Below are positions 1 to 7,984 of a stretch of 64,000 nucleotides of DNA, piece after piece. Each line of letters starts with the position of its first letter. Position 1 is the stretch's first letter. Position numbers and translations under genes: made by a program. This DNA is from Mumia quercus. GTDB taxonomy: Bacteria; Actinomycetota; Actinomycetes; Propionibacteriales; Nocardioidaceae. The DNA is taken from positions 218,074-282,073 of the forward strand of contig NZ_JANZYO010000001.1 in NCBI RefSeq assembly GCF_025506335.1. Reading direction: 5' to 3'. The notes below the pieces were generated by a model. That model saw only the letters and a program-made list of their open reading frames with translations, made no database searches and was not told the origin of the DNA.

Positions 1-31
1 CGCCACGACGGCCCCCCGCCCCCCCCAACCC

Positions 32-78
32 GCCCCGCCGTCCCCCCCCCGATCAGGGGTGGAACGGCGGGACTTTTT
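32..78 (+). terminator. Intrinsic terminator of a gene left of the window
   Basis: A C-rich left arm (about 32-49) can pair imperfectly with a G-rich right arm (about 56-73), and five T follow at 74-78. The T-run on the + strand means it would stop a + transcript entering from before base 1; lpdA approaches from the other side. The right arm shares a 15-nt core with the much better terminator at 17256-17305. Positions 12-50 contain C-runs of 6, 8 and 9, so the exact left arm may be unreliable. Confidence 0.55.
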
Positions 79-95
79 GTCGGGACGTACGTCCG

Positions 96-1508
96 TCAGA
101 GGTTGATCATGTGGCCTGCGGCGCCGTGGATGACCTCCTGGACGGCCTCCGACAGCGTCGGGTGCGCGTGCACGTTGCGCGCGACCTCGTCGGCCGTCAG
201 GTCCCAGCGCTGCGCCAGCGTGAGCTCGCCGAGCATCTCGGTGACCTCCGGGCCGACCAGGTGGGCGCCCAGCAGCTCCTTGTACGTCTTGTCGGTCACC
301 AGCTTCACGAAGCCTGCGGTGTCGGCGAGACCTGGTGCCTTGCCGTTCGCGGTGAAGGGGAACTTGTCGACCTTCACGTCGAAGCCCTTCTCCTTCGCCT
401 GGGCCTCGGTGTAGCCGAACGAGGCGATCTGCGGGTGGCAGAAGGTCGCACGCGGCATCATCACGTAGTCGAGCGGGAACGTCTCGACGCCACCGATCGT
501 CTCCGCCGCCACGACGCCCTGCGCCTCGGCGACATGGGCGAGCATGAGCTTGGCGGTGACGTCGCCGATGGCGTAGATGCCGTCGACGTTGGTCCGCATG
601 TAGTCGTCGATCTCGATCGCACCGCGGTCGGAGACCTTGACGCCGGCCTTGTCGAGGCCGATGCCCTCGCTGCGCGGAGCGAAGCCGATCGCCTGGAGGA
701 CCTTGTCGGCCTCGAGGACCTCCTCCTTGGCGTCGCCGTTCGGGTTGCGCGTGACGGTGACCTTCACCTTGTCGCCGGAGTCGTCGATGGCGTCGACCCG
801 CGTCGAGGTGAGGATGTCGATGCCGAGCTTCTTGTACGCCCGGGTGAGCTCCTTCGAGACGTCCGCGTCCTCGTTCGGGACGGCGCGGTCGAGGAACTCG
901 ACGATCGTCACCTTCACGCCGTAGGAGTTGAGGACGTACGCGAACTCGACGCCGATCGCGCCGGCGCCGGCGATGATGATCGACTCGGGCACGTTGTCGG
1001 CAAGGATCTGCTCCTCGTACGTGACGACCCGCTCGGACAGCTGCGTGCCAGGAAGCAGGCGCGTCGAGGAGCCGGTCGCGATGATGCAGGCGTCGAAGGT
1101 GACCTCCTGCGTCCCGCCGTCGTTGAGCGAGACCTCGATGGCCTTCGGGCCGGTGAAGGAGCCGGTGCCGTGGATCTCGGTGATCTTGTTCTTCTTCATC
1201 AGGAAGTGGACGCCCTTGACGCGGCCCTCGGCCACCTCGCGGCTGCGCGAGTACGCCTTGCCGTAGTCGAGGGTGACGTCACCGACGCCGATGCCGAAGA
1301 CGGACTCGGCCTCGTGCTGGATGAGGTGCGCGAGCTCGGCGTTTCGGAGCAGCGACTTGCTCGGGATGCACCCGACGTTGAGGCAGACACCTCCCCAGTA
1401 CTTGGGCTCGATGACAGCCACGGACTTGCCGAGCTGTGCGGCGCGGATCGCGGCGACGTAACCGCCCGGTCCGGCGCCAAGGACGACGACGTCGAAGTGA
1501 TCGCTCAT
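96..1508 (-). CDS. lpdA: Dihydrolipoyl dehydrogenase (E3)
   Basis: FAD flavoenzyme that reoxidises the lipoyl groups of pyruvate and 2-oxoglutarate dehydrogenase complexes with NAD+. The 470-residue length is normal for E3. The FAD fold begins at GAGPGG (11-16). The redox-active disulfide is C42/C47 in [10 protein letters not shown] second dinucleotide fold (GAGAIG) lies near residue 180. The catalytic His-Glu pair is H449/E454 in HPTLSE near the C-terminus. It is transcribed alone, divergent from ndh. A TACGAT box six bases before the ATG suggests a leaderless transcript, and a Crp-like palindrome sits just upstream of that box. No other E2/E1 complex gene is in the window. Confidence 0.96.
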   Translation of the reverse strand: MSDHFDVVVLGAGPGGYVAAIRAAQLGKSVAVIEPKYWGGVCLNVGCIPSKSLLRNAELAHLIQHEAESVFGIGVGDVTLDYGKAYSRSREVAEGRVKGVHFLMKKNKITEIHGTGSFTGPKAIEVSLNDGGTQEVTFDACIIATGSSTRLLPGTQLSERVVTYEEQILADNVPESIIIAGAGAIGVEFAYVLNSYGVKVTIVEFLDRAVPNEDADVSKELTRAYKKLGIDILTSTRVDAIDDSGDKVKVTVTRNPNGDAKEEVLEADKVLQAIGFAPRSEGIGLDKAGVKVSDRGAIEIDDYMRTNVDGIYAIGDVTAKLMLAHVAEAQGVVAAETIGGVETFPLDYVMMPRATFCHPQIASFGYTEAQAKEKGFDVKVDKFPFTANGKAPGLADTAGFVKLVTDKTYKELLGAHLVGPEVTEMLGELTLAQRWDLTADEVARNVHAHPTLSEAVQEVIHGAAGHMINL

Positions 1509-1514
1509 ACGTCA

Positions 1515-1520
1515 ATCGTA
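1515..1520 (-). promoter_or_regulatory. -10 box of lpdA (leaderless)
   Basis: TACGAT on the minus strand, 6 nt before the lpdA ATG, so transcription should begin at about the first base of the start codon. Confidence 0.55.
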
Positions 1521-1524
1521 GGGA

Positions 1525-1540
1525 GGTGAGACAGATCACG
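1525..1540. promoter_or_regulatory. Crp/GlxR-like operator between lpdA and ndh
   Basis: The palindrome GGTGA-N6-TCACG matches the inner GTGA/TCAC core of the Crp consensus TGTGA-N6-TCACA. Its centre lies about 24 bp upstream of the predicted lpdA start point, where binding would block polymerase. It lies about 72 bp upstream of the predicted ndh start point, a class I activating distance. The match is 8 of 10, so by sequence alone it could be chance; the placement is the argument. Confidence 0.4.
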
Positions 1541-1591
1541 TCCCGGCGGTCGGCAGTTGCTCCCTGATCGACGGTTCTGAGAACCGCGGCG

Positions 1592-1597
1592 TACGCT
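1592..1597 (+). promoter_or_regulatory. -10 box of ndh (leaderless)
   Basis: TACGCT ends 7 nt before the ATG at 1605. Confidence 0.5.
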
Positions 1598-1604
1598 CGA
1601 AGTC

Positions 1605-3041
1605 ATGGACGAAACGCAGGTTCTGCCGCGCACGCGACCTCACGTCGTCGTCGTCGGCGGTGGCTTCGGAGGCGTCGCCGCCGTACGGAAGCTGAAGCGT
1701 GCCGACGTGGACGTGACGCTGGTCGACCGGCACACGTACAACACGTTCCAGCCGCTTCTCTACCAAGTCGCGACCTCGACGCTCAACCCCGGCGACATCA
1801 CGTGGTTCCTCCGCTCGATCCGCGCCAAGCAGGACAACGTGCGGTTCCTCAAGGGCACCGTGATCTCGATGGAGCACTCGACGCGCACCATCAGCCTCGA
1901 CGGCGGCCTGACCCTCTCGTACGACTACCTGATCATCGCCTCGGGCGTCACCGCGAACTTCTTCGGCATCCCGGGTGCCGAGGAGTACTCGCTGCCCCTC
2001 TACCGCCGTTCGCAGGCGCTGGCGGTGCGTGACCGGATGTTCGCGATCCTCGAGGACGCGGCGGTCAACGGGCAGAACACCGACTTCCGTGCGATCGTCG
2101 TCGGCGGCGGACCGACCGGCGTCGAGACCGCAGGCGCGCTCGCGGAGATGCGCAACATCGACATGCCGGTGACGTACCCGGAGATCGACAACCAGCGCAT
2201 CCACATCACGCTCGTCGAGATGGCGCCGCACGTGCTCGGGCCGTTCGCGCCCAAGCTGCGCAACTACACCAAGGAGTCGCTGGAGAAGCGCGGCGTCGAC
2301 CTGCGTCTGGAGACCTCCGTGAAGGAGGTGCGCCCCGACGGTGTCGTCGTCAACGACGGCGAGTTCATCCCGGCCGACATGGTCATCTGGGCCTCGGGCA
2401 TCACGACCCACCCGATCCTCTCGCAGTGGGGGGTGCCGCTCGGGCGTGGACGCCGCATCATGGTCGACGACCACCTCCGGGTGCAGGGGCTCGACAACGT
2501 CTATGCCATCGGTGACGTGGCCGTCGAGGACGGCGACCGTGCCCTGCCGCAGCTGGCCCAGCCTGCGCTGCAGGGCGGCAAGTTCGTCGCGACCGACATC
2601 AAGAAGCGGCTGAAGGGCCAGGAGCACAAGCCCTTCCACTACCGCGACAAGGGCACGATGGCGACGATCGGCCGCAGCTCCGCCGTCGCCGAGATCAGGC
2701 CGTTCGGCAAGCTCACCGGCTTCCTTGCCTGGGTGACGTGGATCCTGATCCACCTCTACTTCCTGCTCGGCAACCGCAACCGTCTCGCGACCATGATCAA
2801 CCTGGGCTCGCGCTACATCTTCTGGAAGGGCGGCCACAACGCGATCGTCGGTGAGACGCCGCCGGTCATCGCGCGGCACGCGCCGCCCGGTGCCGTCCTC
2901 AGCACGCCGGCGGGTGCGCTGACCGAGACGGCGGAGAAGTCCGAGACGCCGGACGAGGACCAGGCGACGGTGAACGCCGAAGAACGCGCCGACGAGAAGG
3001 CGGACGAGCGGGTCGAAGAGCCGGCAGACCGCAGCGCATGA
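1605..3041 (+). CDS. ndh: Type II NADH dehydrogenase (NDH-2)
   Basis: Non-proton-pumping NADH:quinone oxidoreductase on the inner face of the cytoplasmic membrane, passing electrons from NADH through FAD to menaquinone. The FAD motif is GGGFGG (18-23) and the NADH-binding motif GGGPTG is near residue 167. The mid-protein 'NVYAIGDVA' segment is the usual FAD-contacting stretch. A hydrophobic helix pair near 369-390 (LTGFLAWVTWILIHLYFLLG) is typical of the membrane anchor of this family. The last 60 residues form an acidic, low-complexity tail (EDQ, EER, EKADER) longer than usual. It overlaps the following GNAT gene by ATGA, so the two are probably co-translated. Confidence 0.93.
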   Translation: MDETQVLPRTRPHVVVVGGGFGGVAAVRKLKRADVDVTLVDRHTYNTFQPLLYQVATSTLNPGDITWFLRSIRAKQDNVRFLKGTVISMEHSTRTISLDGGLTLSYDYLIIASGVTANFFGIPGAEEYSLPLYRRSQALAVRDRMFAILEDAAVNGQNTDFRAIVVGGGPTGVETAGALAEMRNIDMPVTYPEIDNQRIHITLVEMAPHVLGPFAPKLRNYTKESLEKRGVDLRLETSVKEVRPDGVVVNDGEFIPADMVIWASGITTHPILSQWGVPLGRGRRIMVDDHLRVQGLDNVYAIGDVAVEDGDRALPQLAQPALQGGKFVATDIKKRLKGQEHKPFHYRDKGTMATIGRSSAVAEIRPFGKLTGFLAWVTWILIHLYFLLGNRNRLATMINLGSRYIFWKGGHNAIVGETPPVIARHAPPGAVLSTPAGALTETAEKSETPDEDQATVNAEERADEKADERVEEPADRSA

Positions 3042-3610
3042 GTGCGCCGCCGGCGCTCTGCGTGCCGCTGCGGGACGGGTACGTCCTGCGGTCCGCGACG
3101 CCGGACGACGCGCCCGCGCTCGCGGCGACGGTCCGGAGCAACCGCGCACACCTTGCTCCGTGGGAGCCCGTACGAACCGCTGAGTACTTCACCGACGACG
3201 CCCAGCGCGCCCGTCTCGTCGACCGTGCGGCGGCGGACGCGGCGGGCCGCAGCATCACCGCACTGGTCGTGGGCGCGGACGGCGCGGTGGCGGGCTCGCT
3301 CAACGTCAACGACGTCGTGGCCGGCGCCTACCGCAACGGCCACCTCGGCTACTGGCTCGCGGCCGACCACACGGGACGGGGCCTGATGACGCGTGCGGTC
3401 GACGCCGTCTGCGCGTACGCCCGCGACGCGCTCGGTCTCCACCAGGTCCAGGCAGCGACGCTGCTCCACAACGAGGCATCGCAGGCCGTCCTGCGTCGTG
3501 CCGGGTTCAGCCGGATCGGGCTCGCGCGCGACTACCTGTTCATCGCGGGCCGCTGGCAGGACCATCTCTTGTTCCAGCGGATCCTCAGCGAGGCTCCGCC
3601 GCCTTCGTGA
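3038..3610 (+). CDS. GNAT N-acetyltransferase, RimJ/RimL type
   Basis: Acetyl-CoA-dependent N-acetyltransferase of 190 residues. The order of elements is typical of RimJ/RimL proteins: an 'LRSATPDDAPAL' opening strand, a central 'LGYWLAADHTGRGLMTRAV' segment carrying the acetyl-CoA pyrophosphate loop near residue 112, and a C-terminal 'NEASQAVLRRAGF' helix-strand. The family modifies ribosomal protein N-termini, but many members act on small molecules or antibiotics, so the substrate is unknown. The start codon overlaps the ndh stop (ATGA), which suggests co-expression with ndh; a functional link is not evident. Confidence 0.88.
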   Translation: MSAPPALCVPLRDGYVLRSATPDDAPALAATVRSNRAHLAPWEPVRTAEYFTDDAQRARLVDRAAADAAGRSITALVVGADGAVAGSLNVNDVVAGAYRNGHLGYWLAADHTGRGLMTRAVDAVCAYARDALGLHQVQAATLLHNEASQAVLRRAGFSRIGLARDYLFIAGRWQDHLLFQRILSEAPPPS

Positions 3611-3620
3611 CCGTACGGCC

Positions 3621-3626
3621 TAGGGT
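3621..3626 (+). promoter_or_regulatory. -10 box of the SIMPL gene (leaderless)
   Basis: TAGGGT followed by 6 nt and the ATG at 3633. Confidence 0.45.
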
Positions 3627-3632
3627 GCGGGC

Positions 3633-4310
3633 ATGCCGCTCATCACCGTCGCCGGACGCGCCACCCAGAGTCACCCCGCCGAACGCGGCACGGTCCACGT
3701 CGTCGTCGGTTCCGCCGGGGAGGACCGCGTCGACGTGATGGCGCGCTGCGAGCAGACGCACCGGCTTCTCGTGGGCCAGGCCAAGGACCTGGTCGCCGAG
3801 GGCGCGGCGACGTGGTGGGGTGCGGACCAGGTCGTGGCCTTCCCGTACGACGAGTGGGTCAAGCCCAGCGCTCACAAGGACCAGGTGAAGGTCCGGCGGT
3901 TCCGGGCTGACGCGGCGATCCACGTGAAGTTCGCCGACTTCGCCGCGCTGTCGGCGTGGGTCGCCTCCGCGACCGTCGAGCCGGGTGTCTCGCTCCGGTC
4001 GATCGACTGGACGCTCACCGAGGCGCGTCGTGACCGGGTCGTCGCGGAGGTACGGAGCCAGGCCGCGCTCGACGCCGTGACCCGCGCGCAGGCGTACGCC
4101 GACGCGCTGGGGCTCGGCGCGGTCGCGCTGGTCGCCCTCTACGAGGACGGCCTGCGCCCGCACGTCGTGCCCGGTGGAGCGCCGGGGCCCGGCGTCGCGA
4201 TGCGGGCGGCCGGCGCGAGCGAGGGCGGCGGCGGCTTCGAGCTGCGACCCGACGACATCGACGTCACCGCCGTCGTGACCGCAGACTTCGAGGCCGCCGC
4301 AGGCGCCTGA
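3633..4310 (+). CDS. SIMPL (DUF541) domain protein
   Basis: A 225-residue protein matching the SIMPL/DUF541 family. It opens with the family's 'ITVAGRATQSHPAERGTVHVVV' strand pattern. It has the long middle helix (CEQTHRLLVGQAKDL) and the 'AQAYADALGLGAVALVALYE' segment typical of the second half. Periplasmic relatives carry a signal peptide; this one has none, so it is probably cytoplasmic, as in many actinobacterial versions. The molecular function of the family is not settled. It has its own promoter and faces the helicase gene, with only 12 bp between the two stop codons. Confidence 0.82.
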   Translation: MPLITVAGRATQSHPAERGTVHVVVGSAGEDRVDVMARCEQTHRLLVGQAKDLVAEGAATWWGADQVVAFPYDEWVKPSAHKDQVKVRRFRADAAIHVKFADFAALSAWVASATVEPGVSLRSIDWTLTEARRDRVVAEVRSQAALDAVTRAQAYADALGLGAVALVALYEDGLRPHVVPGGAPGPGVAMRAAGASEGGGGFELRPDDIDVTAVVTADFEAAAGA

Positions 4311-4322
4311 GGCGGACGAGGG

Positions 4323-5756
4323 TCAGCGCGCGCGACGCGGGCGTGCCTGGGACGAGAAGGCTGCAGCACCACCCGTACGCGAGCTGCCGGACGCCGCGCC
4401 GGCACCGGCACCGGCGGACGACCCGGTGGCGCTGGTCCCACCACCACCACCACCGCCACTACGACGACGGTTGCGGTTGCGGTTGCCGCTGCGGGACGCA
4501 CCCGACGCACCCTGCGTGCCTCGGCCACGGCCGTTGCCCCGGCCGCCTCCACCGTGGGACGGCTGCGAAGCAGTCACCGGCGGCGGCGTGACCAGCTCGG
4601 CCTGAGGGCCGACCAGCTCGGCGAGGATCTCCGCGCCGGGTGCGACAGCGTGCTCGGTCGGCTTGATGGCGGCTGCGCGCATCAGCGAACGGACGTCGCG
4701 GCGCTGCTCGCTGGTGGCCACGGTGACGACGACGCCGGAGGCGCCCGCGCGTGCCGTACGGCCGGAGCGGTGCAGGTAGGCCTTGTGCTCCGACGGCGGG
4801 TCGACGTGGACGACGAGGGACACGTCATCCACGTGGATGCCACGCGCCGCGATATCGGTGGCGACGAGGACGCGGACCGATCCGTCGGCGAAGGCCGAGA
4901 GGTTGCGCTGGCGCGCGTTCTGGCTGAGGTTGCCGTGGAGGTCGACGGCCGGGATGCCGGCGGCGGTCAGCTTCTTGGCGAGCTTCTTGGCCGCGTGCTT
5001 GGTCCGCGTGAACGCGAGGGTCTTGCCCTGGCCGCTGACGAGCTCGTTGATCACCGTCGGCTTGTCGTCGTGCGAGACCGACAGGACGTGGTGCTCCATG
5101 TCCGGAACGTGCGAGGTCGCCTCGTCGACGGAGTGCGTGACAGGCGAGGTCAGGTAGCGCTTGACCAGCGTGTTGACGCCGTTGTCCAGCGTCGCCGAGA
5201 ACAGCAGCCGCTGGGCGTTGCGCGGGGTCTGGTCCAGGAGCCGCTTCACGGCGGGGAGGAAGCCCAGGTCGGCCATGTGGTCCGCCTCGTCGAGGACGGT
5301 CACCTCGACCGCGCGAAGGTCGCAGTGGCCCTGCCCGATCAGGTCCTCGAGACGGCCGGGGGTGGCGACGACGACGTCGACGCCGTTGCGCAGGGCGCTG
5401 ACCTGAGGGTTCTGCCCGACGCCGCCGAAGATCGTCATCGCGCGCAGGTTGATGGCCTTGGCGAGCGGGGCGAGGGTCTCGAGGACCTGGACGGCGAGCT
5501 CACGGGTCGGGACGAGGATCAGCGCGCGGGGCTGCCGGGGACGGCGCGGGCGCTCGCTCGCGGCCAGCACGGCCAGCGTCGGGAGGCTGAACGCGACGGT
5601 CTTGCCCGAGCCCGTACGACCGCGGCCGAGGACGTCGCGGCCGGCGAGGGAGTCAGGCAGCGAGGCGGCCTGGATGGGGAAGGGGGTCGTGATCCCGCGC
5701 TGGGCGAGGGAGTCGACGAGAGGTGCAGGGACGCCGAGATCGGCGAAGGTGGGCAC
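4323..5756 (-). CDS. DEAD-box ATP-dependent RNA helicase
   Basis: Superfamily 2 RNA helicase (477 residues) that unwinds or remodels RNA using ATP, probably in ribosome assembly, RNA decay or cold adaptation. Visible motifs in order: the Q-motif region (GITTPFPIQ, 21-29), motif I GRTGSGKT (46-53), PTRELA, the DEAD box in VLDEADHM, SAT, and the motif VI region HRSGRTARAG. After about residue 395 it becomes a Gly/Arg/Ser/Asn-rich low-complexity tail, as in RhlE-type actinobacterial helicases, expected to bind RNA non-specifically. A minus-strand GAAGGA about 8 nt before the ATG supports the start, so unlike several neighbours it is a leadered gene. Confidence 0.95.
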   Translation of the reverse strand: MPTFADLGVPAPLVDSLAQRGITTPFPIQAASLPDSLAGRDVLGRGRTGSGKTVAFSLPTLAVLAASERPRRPRQPRALILVPTRELAVQVLETLAPLAKAINLRAMTIFGGVGQNPQVSALRNGVDVVVATPGRLEDLIGQGHCDLRAVEVTVLDEADHMADLGFLPAVKRLLDQTPRNAQRLLFSATLDNGVNTLVKRYLTSPVTHSVDEATSHVPDMEHHVLSVSHDDKPTVINELVSGQGKTLAFTRTKHAAKKLAKKLTAAGIPAVDLHGNLSQNARQRNLSAFADGSVRVLVATDIAARGIHVDDVSLVVHVDPPSEHKAYLHRSGRTARAGASGVVVTVATSEQRRDVRSLMRAAAIKPTEHAVAPGAEILAELVGPQAELVTPPPVTASQPSHGGGGRGNGRGRGTQGASGASRSGNRNRNRRRSGGGGGGGTSATGSSAGAGAGAASGSSRTGGAAAFSSQARPRRAR

Positions 5757-5950
5757 AGAGGTGTCCTTCGTGTCGTGGGGGCGGCCGTGGTTGCTGGCCG
5801 CTCACGAGGAGGACGGGGTGGGCGCGCGGTGCGCGCCCGAAGCAGACGACCCGGACGCGGAGCGCGTCCTGCGTTCGACAGTACCCGGTGGACTCCGCCC
5901 ACGGCGAATTCAGTGGTGGCCGTCACGTGACGTGACGGGCGCTGAGGCCC

Positions 5951-5956
5951 TAGATT
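5951..5956 (+). promoter_or_regulatory. -10 box of the glycosyltransferase gene (leaderless)
   Basis: TAGATT, then 7 nt, then ATG at 5964. An in-frame TTG at 5955 lies inside this box, which argues against it as the start. Confidence 0.55.
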
Positions 5957-5963
5957 GCCGGAC

Positions 5964-7469
5964 ATGGGCGCGGATGCCCCGACCCTGCGACGTGACCGGC
6001 CGAGGGCCGCGTCACTGGATCCGTACGCGTGGTGGCCGGTGCTGTCCGCGGCGGCGGCGCTCGCGGTGGTCCTGGTCGCGACCGCGAACCGGTACGGGTT
6101 CCACCGCGACGAGCTCTACTTCCGGATGCTCGACCCGGCATGGGGGTACGTCGACCAGCCGCCGCTGATCCCGCTGCTCGCGAATCTCATGACCGACCTG
6201 GTCGCCGACGAGCCGTGGGCCCTGCGGCTGCCTGCGGTCCTGACCGTCGTCGCCTCGACGCTGGTCGCCGCCGCGATCACCCGCGAGCTCGGCGGCGGCG
6301 CGCTGGCACAGGGTCTGTGCGCGTGGACGTTCGCGTTCGCCTCGTTCCCGCTAGTCGCCGGGCACGTGCTCGTGACGACGTCGACCGACCTGCTCGCCTG
6401 GATGCTGGCGTCGTGGTTCGCGATGCGGGCGCTGCTGCGCGACGACTCGCGGTGGTGGATCGCCGTCGGCCTGGTGGTCGGCCTGGCCACGTACGGACGG
6501 CTGCTGATCCCGTGGTGGGTGCTCGGCCTGCTCGTCGGGCTCGTCCTCGTCGGACCGCGGCGGGTGCTGCGGACGCCGGGCTTCTGGGTCGGTGGCCTGG
6601 TCGCGGCGGTCGTGTGCCTGCCGAACCTCGTGTACCAGGTGGTGAACGACTTCCCCCAGCTCGAGATGGGCGCGGCGCTGGCCGACAACAACGCGGACGA
6701 GGTCCGCGTGATCATGTGGCCGTTCCTCTTCATCCTCTTCCCGGCGATCTGGGTCGTCGGGATCGTGGCGCTCCTGCGCAGACCGGAGTGGCGGGTGCTG
6801 CGCGCGTTCGTCGTCGCCTTCGCGGTCGTCCTCGTGCTCACCTACGTCGGCGGAGCGCAGTTCTACTACCCAGCGGGCCTCCTTGCCGTGCTCTTCGCTG
6901 CCGGATGGGTGCCTGCCGCCGCGTGGCTCGCACGCTCGTCCGTCGTCGTGCGCGCGGGGATCGGGCTCCTCTTCGCCGTCTACACCGCGGTCAGCGTGGC
7001 GGTGTCTCTGCCCGTGATCTCCGTGAGCGCCCTCCCGAGCACGCCCTTCCCGGACATGAACACGACGATCGGCGACCAGATCGGCTGGCCGACGTACGTC
7101 CGCCAGGTCGCCGACGTCTGGGAGAGCGTGCCGAGCGAGGAGCGCGAGAACGCCGTCATCTTCACGTCGAACTACGGGGAGGCGGGGGCGATCGACCGGT
7201 ACGGTCCCGCCCTCGGCCTGCCCGAGCCGTACAGCGGGCAGAACGCGCTCCACGAGCAGGCTCGACCGTCTGACGACACCGAGACGGTGGTCGTCGTGGG
7301 CGGCCAGTACGCCCAGGCCCGGATGCTCTTCGCGGAGTGCGAGGTCGCGGGACGGCTCTCGAACGGCACCGAGGTCGACAACGAGGAAGAGGGGCTCCCG
7401 ATCGGTGTGTGCCGCGGGCCCAGCCGTCCGTGGTCGGAGCTCTGGGACGAGCTGCAGCACTTCGACTGA
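5964..7469 (+). CDS. GT39/ArnT-like membrane glycosyltransferase
   Basis: Polytopic GT-C glycosyltransferase of 501 residues, expected to move a sugar from a polyprenyl-phosphate donor to a cell-envelope or protein acceptor on the outer face of the membrane. After the first hydrophobic helix comes 'FHRDELYF', the acidic loop motif of the PMT/ArnT group, followed by 'YVDQPPL', also characteristic. About ten further hydrophobic helices follow, then a soluble C-terminal domain of about 150 residues (after 'PDMNTTIGDQIGWP'). The start chosen is the ATG at 5964, because the upstream TTG overlaps the promoter box. The sugar and acceptor cannot be told from sequence. Confidence 0.85.
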   Translation: MGADAPTLRRDRPRAASLDPYAWWPVLSAAAALAVVLVATANRYGFHRDELYFRMLDPAWGYVDQPPLIPLLANLMTDLVADEPWALRLPAVLTVVASTLVAAAITRELGGGALAQGLCAWTFAFASFPLVAGHVLVTTSTDLLAWMLASWFAMRALLRDDSRWWIAVGLVVGLATYGRLLIPWWVLGLLVGLVLVGPRRVLRTPGFWVGGLVAAVVCLPNLVYQVVNDFPQLEMGAALADNNADEVRVIMWPFLFILFPAIWVVGIVALLRRPEWRVLRAFVVAFAVVLVLTYVGGAQFYYPAGLLAVLFAAGWVPAAAWLARSSVVVRAGIGLLFAVYTAVSVAVSLPVISVSALPSTPFPDMNTTIGDQIGWPTYVRQVADVWESVPSEERENAVIFTSNYGEAGAIDRYGPALGLPEPYSGQNALHEQARPSDDTETVVVVGGQYAQARMLFAECEVAGRLSNGTEVDNEEEGLPIGVCRGPSRPWSELWDELQHFD

Positions 7470-7510
7470 GGCCGTCGCGGCCCTGCCGTTCGTCGTCTCA
7501 GCGGCACCGC

Positions 7511-7538
7511 TCGTCGTACGGGCGCGACCGTACGACGA
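7511..7538 (+). terminator. Hairpin after the glycosyltransferase gene
   Basis: A perfect 11-bp stem (7511-7521 with 7528-7538) with a 6-nt loop. There is no T-run, as is common for actinobacterial terminators, so termination is inferred only from strength and position. Confidence 0.5.
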
Positions 7539-7569
7539 CCGCTCGGACGCGCCCACCGACCTCCGCGCG

Positions 7570-7585
7570 TGTGACCTGGCACACA
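7570..7585. promoter_or_regulatory. Crp/GlxR-like operator of the acetate uptake operon
   Basis: TGTGA-N6-ACACA matches 9 of 10 informative bases of the Crp consensus. It lies 60 bp before the DUF485 start and just upstream of a possible -10 box (TAGCGT, 7601-7606), so its centre is about 35 bp from the likely transcription start. That position suits either class II activation or repression. Confidence 0.5.
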
Positions 7586-7600
7586 TCGCGCTGGCCGCCC

Positions 7601-7606
7601 TAGCGT
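7601..7606 (+). promoter_or_regulatory. Possible -10 box of the DUF485-actP operon
   Basis: TAGCGT, giving a leader of about 33 nt that contains the GAGAGGTGA ribosome-binding site before the GTG at 7646. Confidence 0.4.
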
Positions 7607-7645
7607 CACGCAGAGCCCTGACCGTGCACCCCGAGAGGTGAAGCC

Positions 7646-7984
7646 GTGATCGAGAGAACCAGCGCGGCGCAGGATGCGGCGTACGAACGCATCCACGCGA
7701 CCGAGGAGTTCCGCACTCTCAAGAGCAAGTACCTGAGGTTCGTCGTCCCCGTGACGATCGGCTTCATGGCGTGGTACCTGCTCTACGTCGTCTGCTCCAA
7801 CTGGGCTCCCGACCTCATGGGGACCCAGGTGGTCGGCAACATCAACGTGGCCCTGGTCTTCGGGCTCCTGCAGTTCGTCACCACGTTCGCGATCGCCATC
7901 TGGTACTCGCGGTACTCCGTGAAGAACCTCGACCCGGTCGCCGACAAGCTGCGCGCCGAGTTCGACGAGGAGGTCGGCCGATGA
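7646..7984 (+). CDS. DUF485 membrane protein, ActP partner
   Basis: A 112-residue DUF485 protein with two transmembrane helices (roughly 34-55 and 69-90) and short charged ends. The motif 'KSKYLRFVVPVTIGFMAWYLLYV' is characteristic. DUF485 genes almost always precede an acetate/solute:Na+ symporter gene, and this one overlaps actP by ATGA (7981-7984), so it is probably an accessory subunit or stability factor of the transporter. The GTG start is preceded by GAGAGGTGA. Confidence 0.9.
   Translation: MIERTSAAQDAAYERIHATEEFRTLKSKYLRFVVPVTIGFMAWYLLYVVCSNWAPDLMGTQVVGNINVALVFGLLQFVTTFAIAIWYSRYSVKNLDPVADKLRAEFDEEVGR

Noticed and set aside
12-50. C-runs at the window start as a functional element.
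   Set aside because: Runs of 6, 8 and 9 C may be sequencing-error prone; only the pairing with the downstream arm and the T-run were used.
5764-5950. A possible riboswitch or leader RNA before the glycosyltransferase gene.
   Set aside because: No recognisable riboswitch core, and a -10 box 7 nt before the ATG indicates there is no leader.
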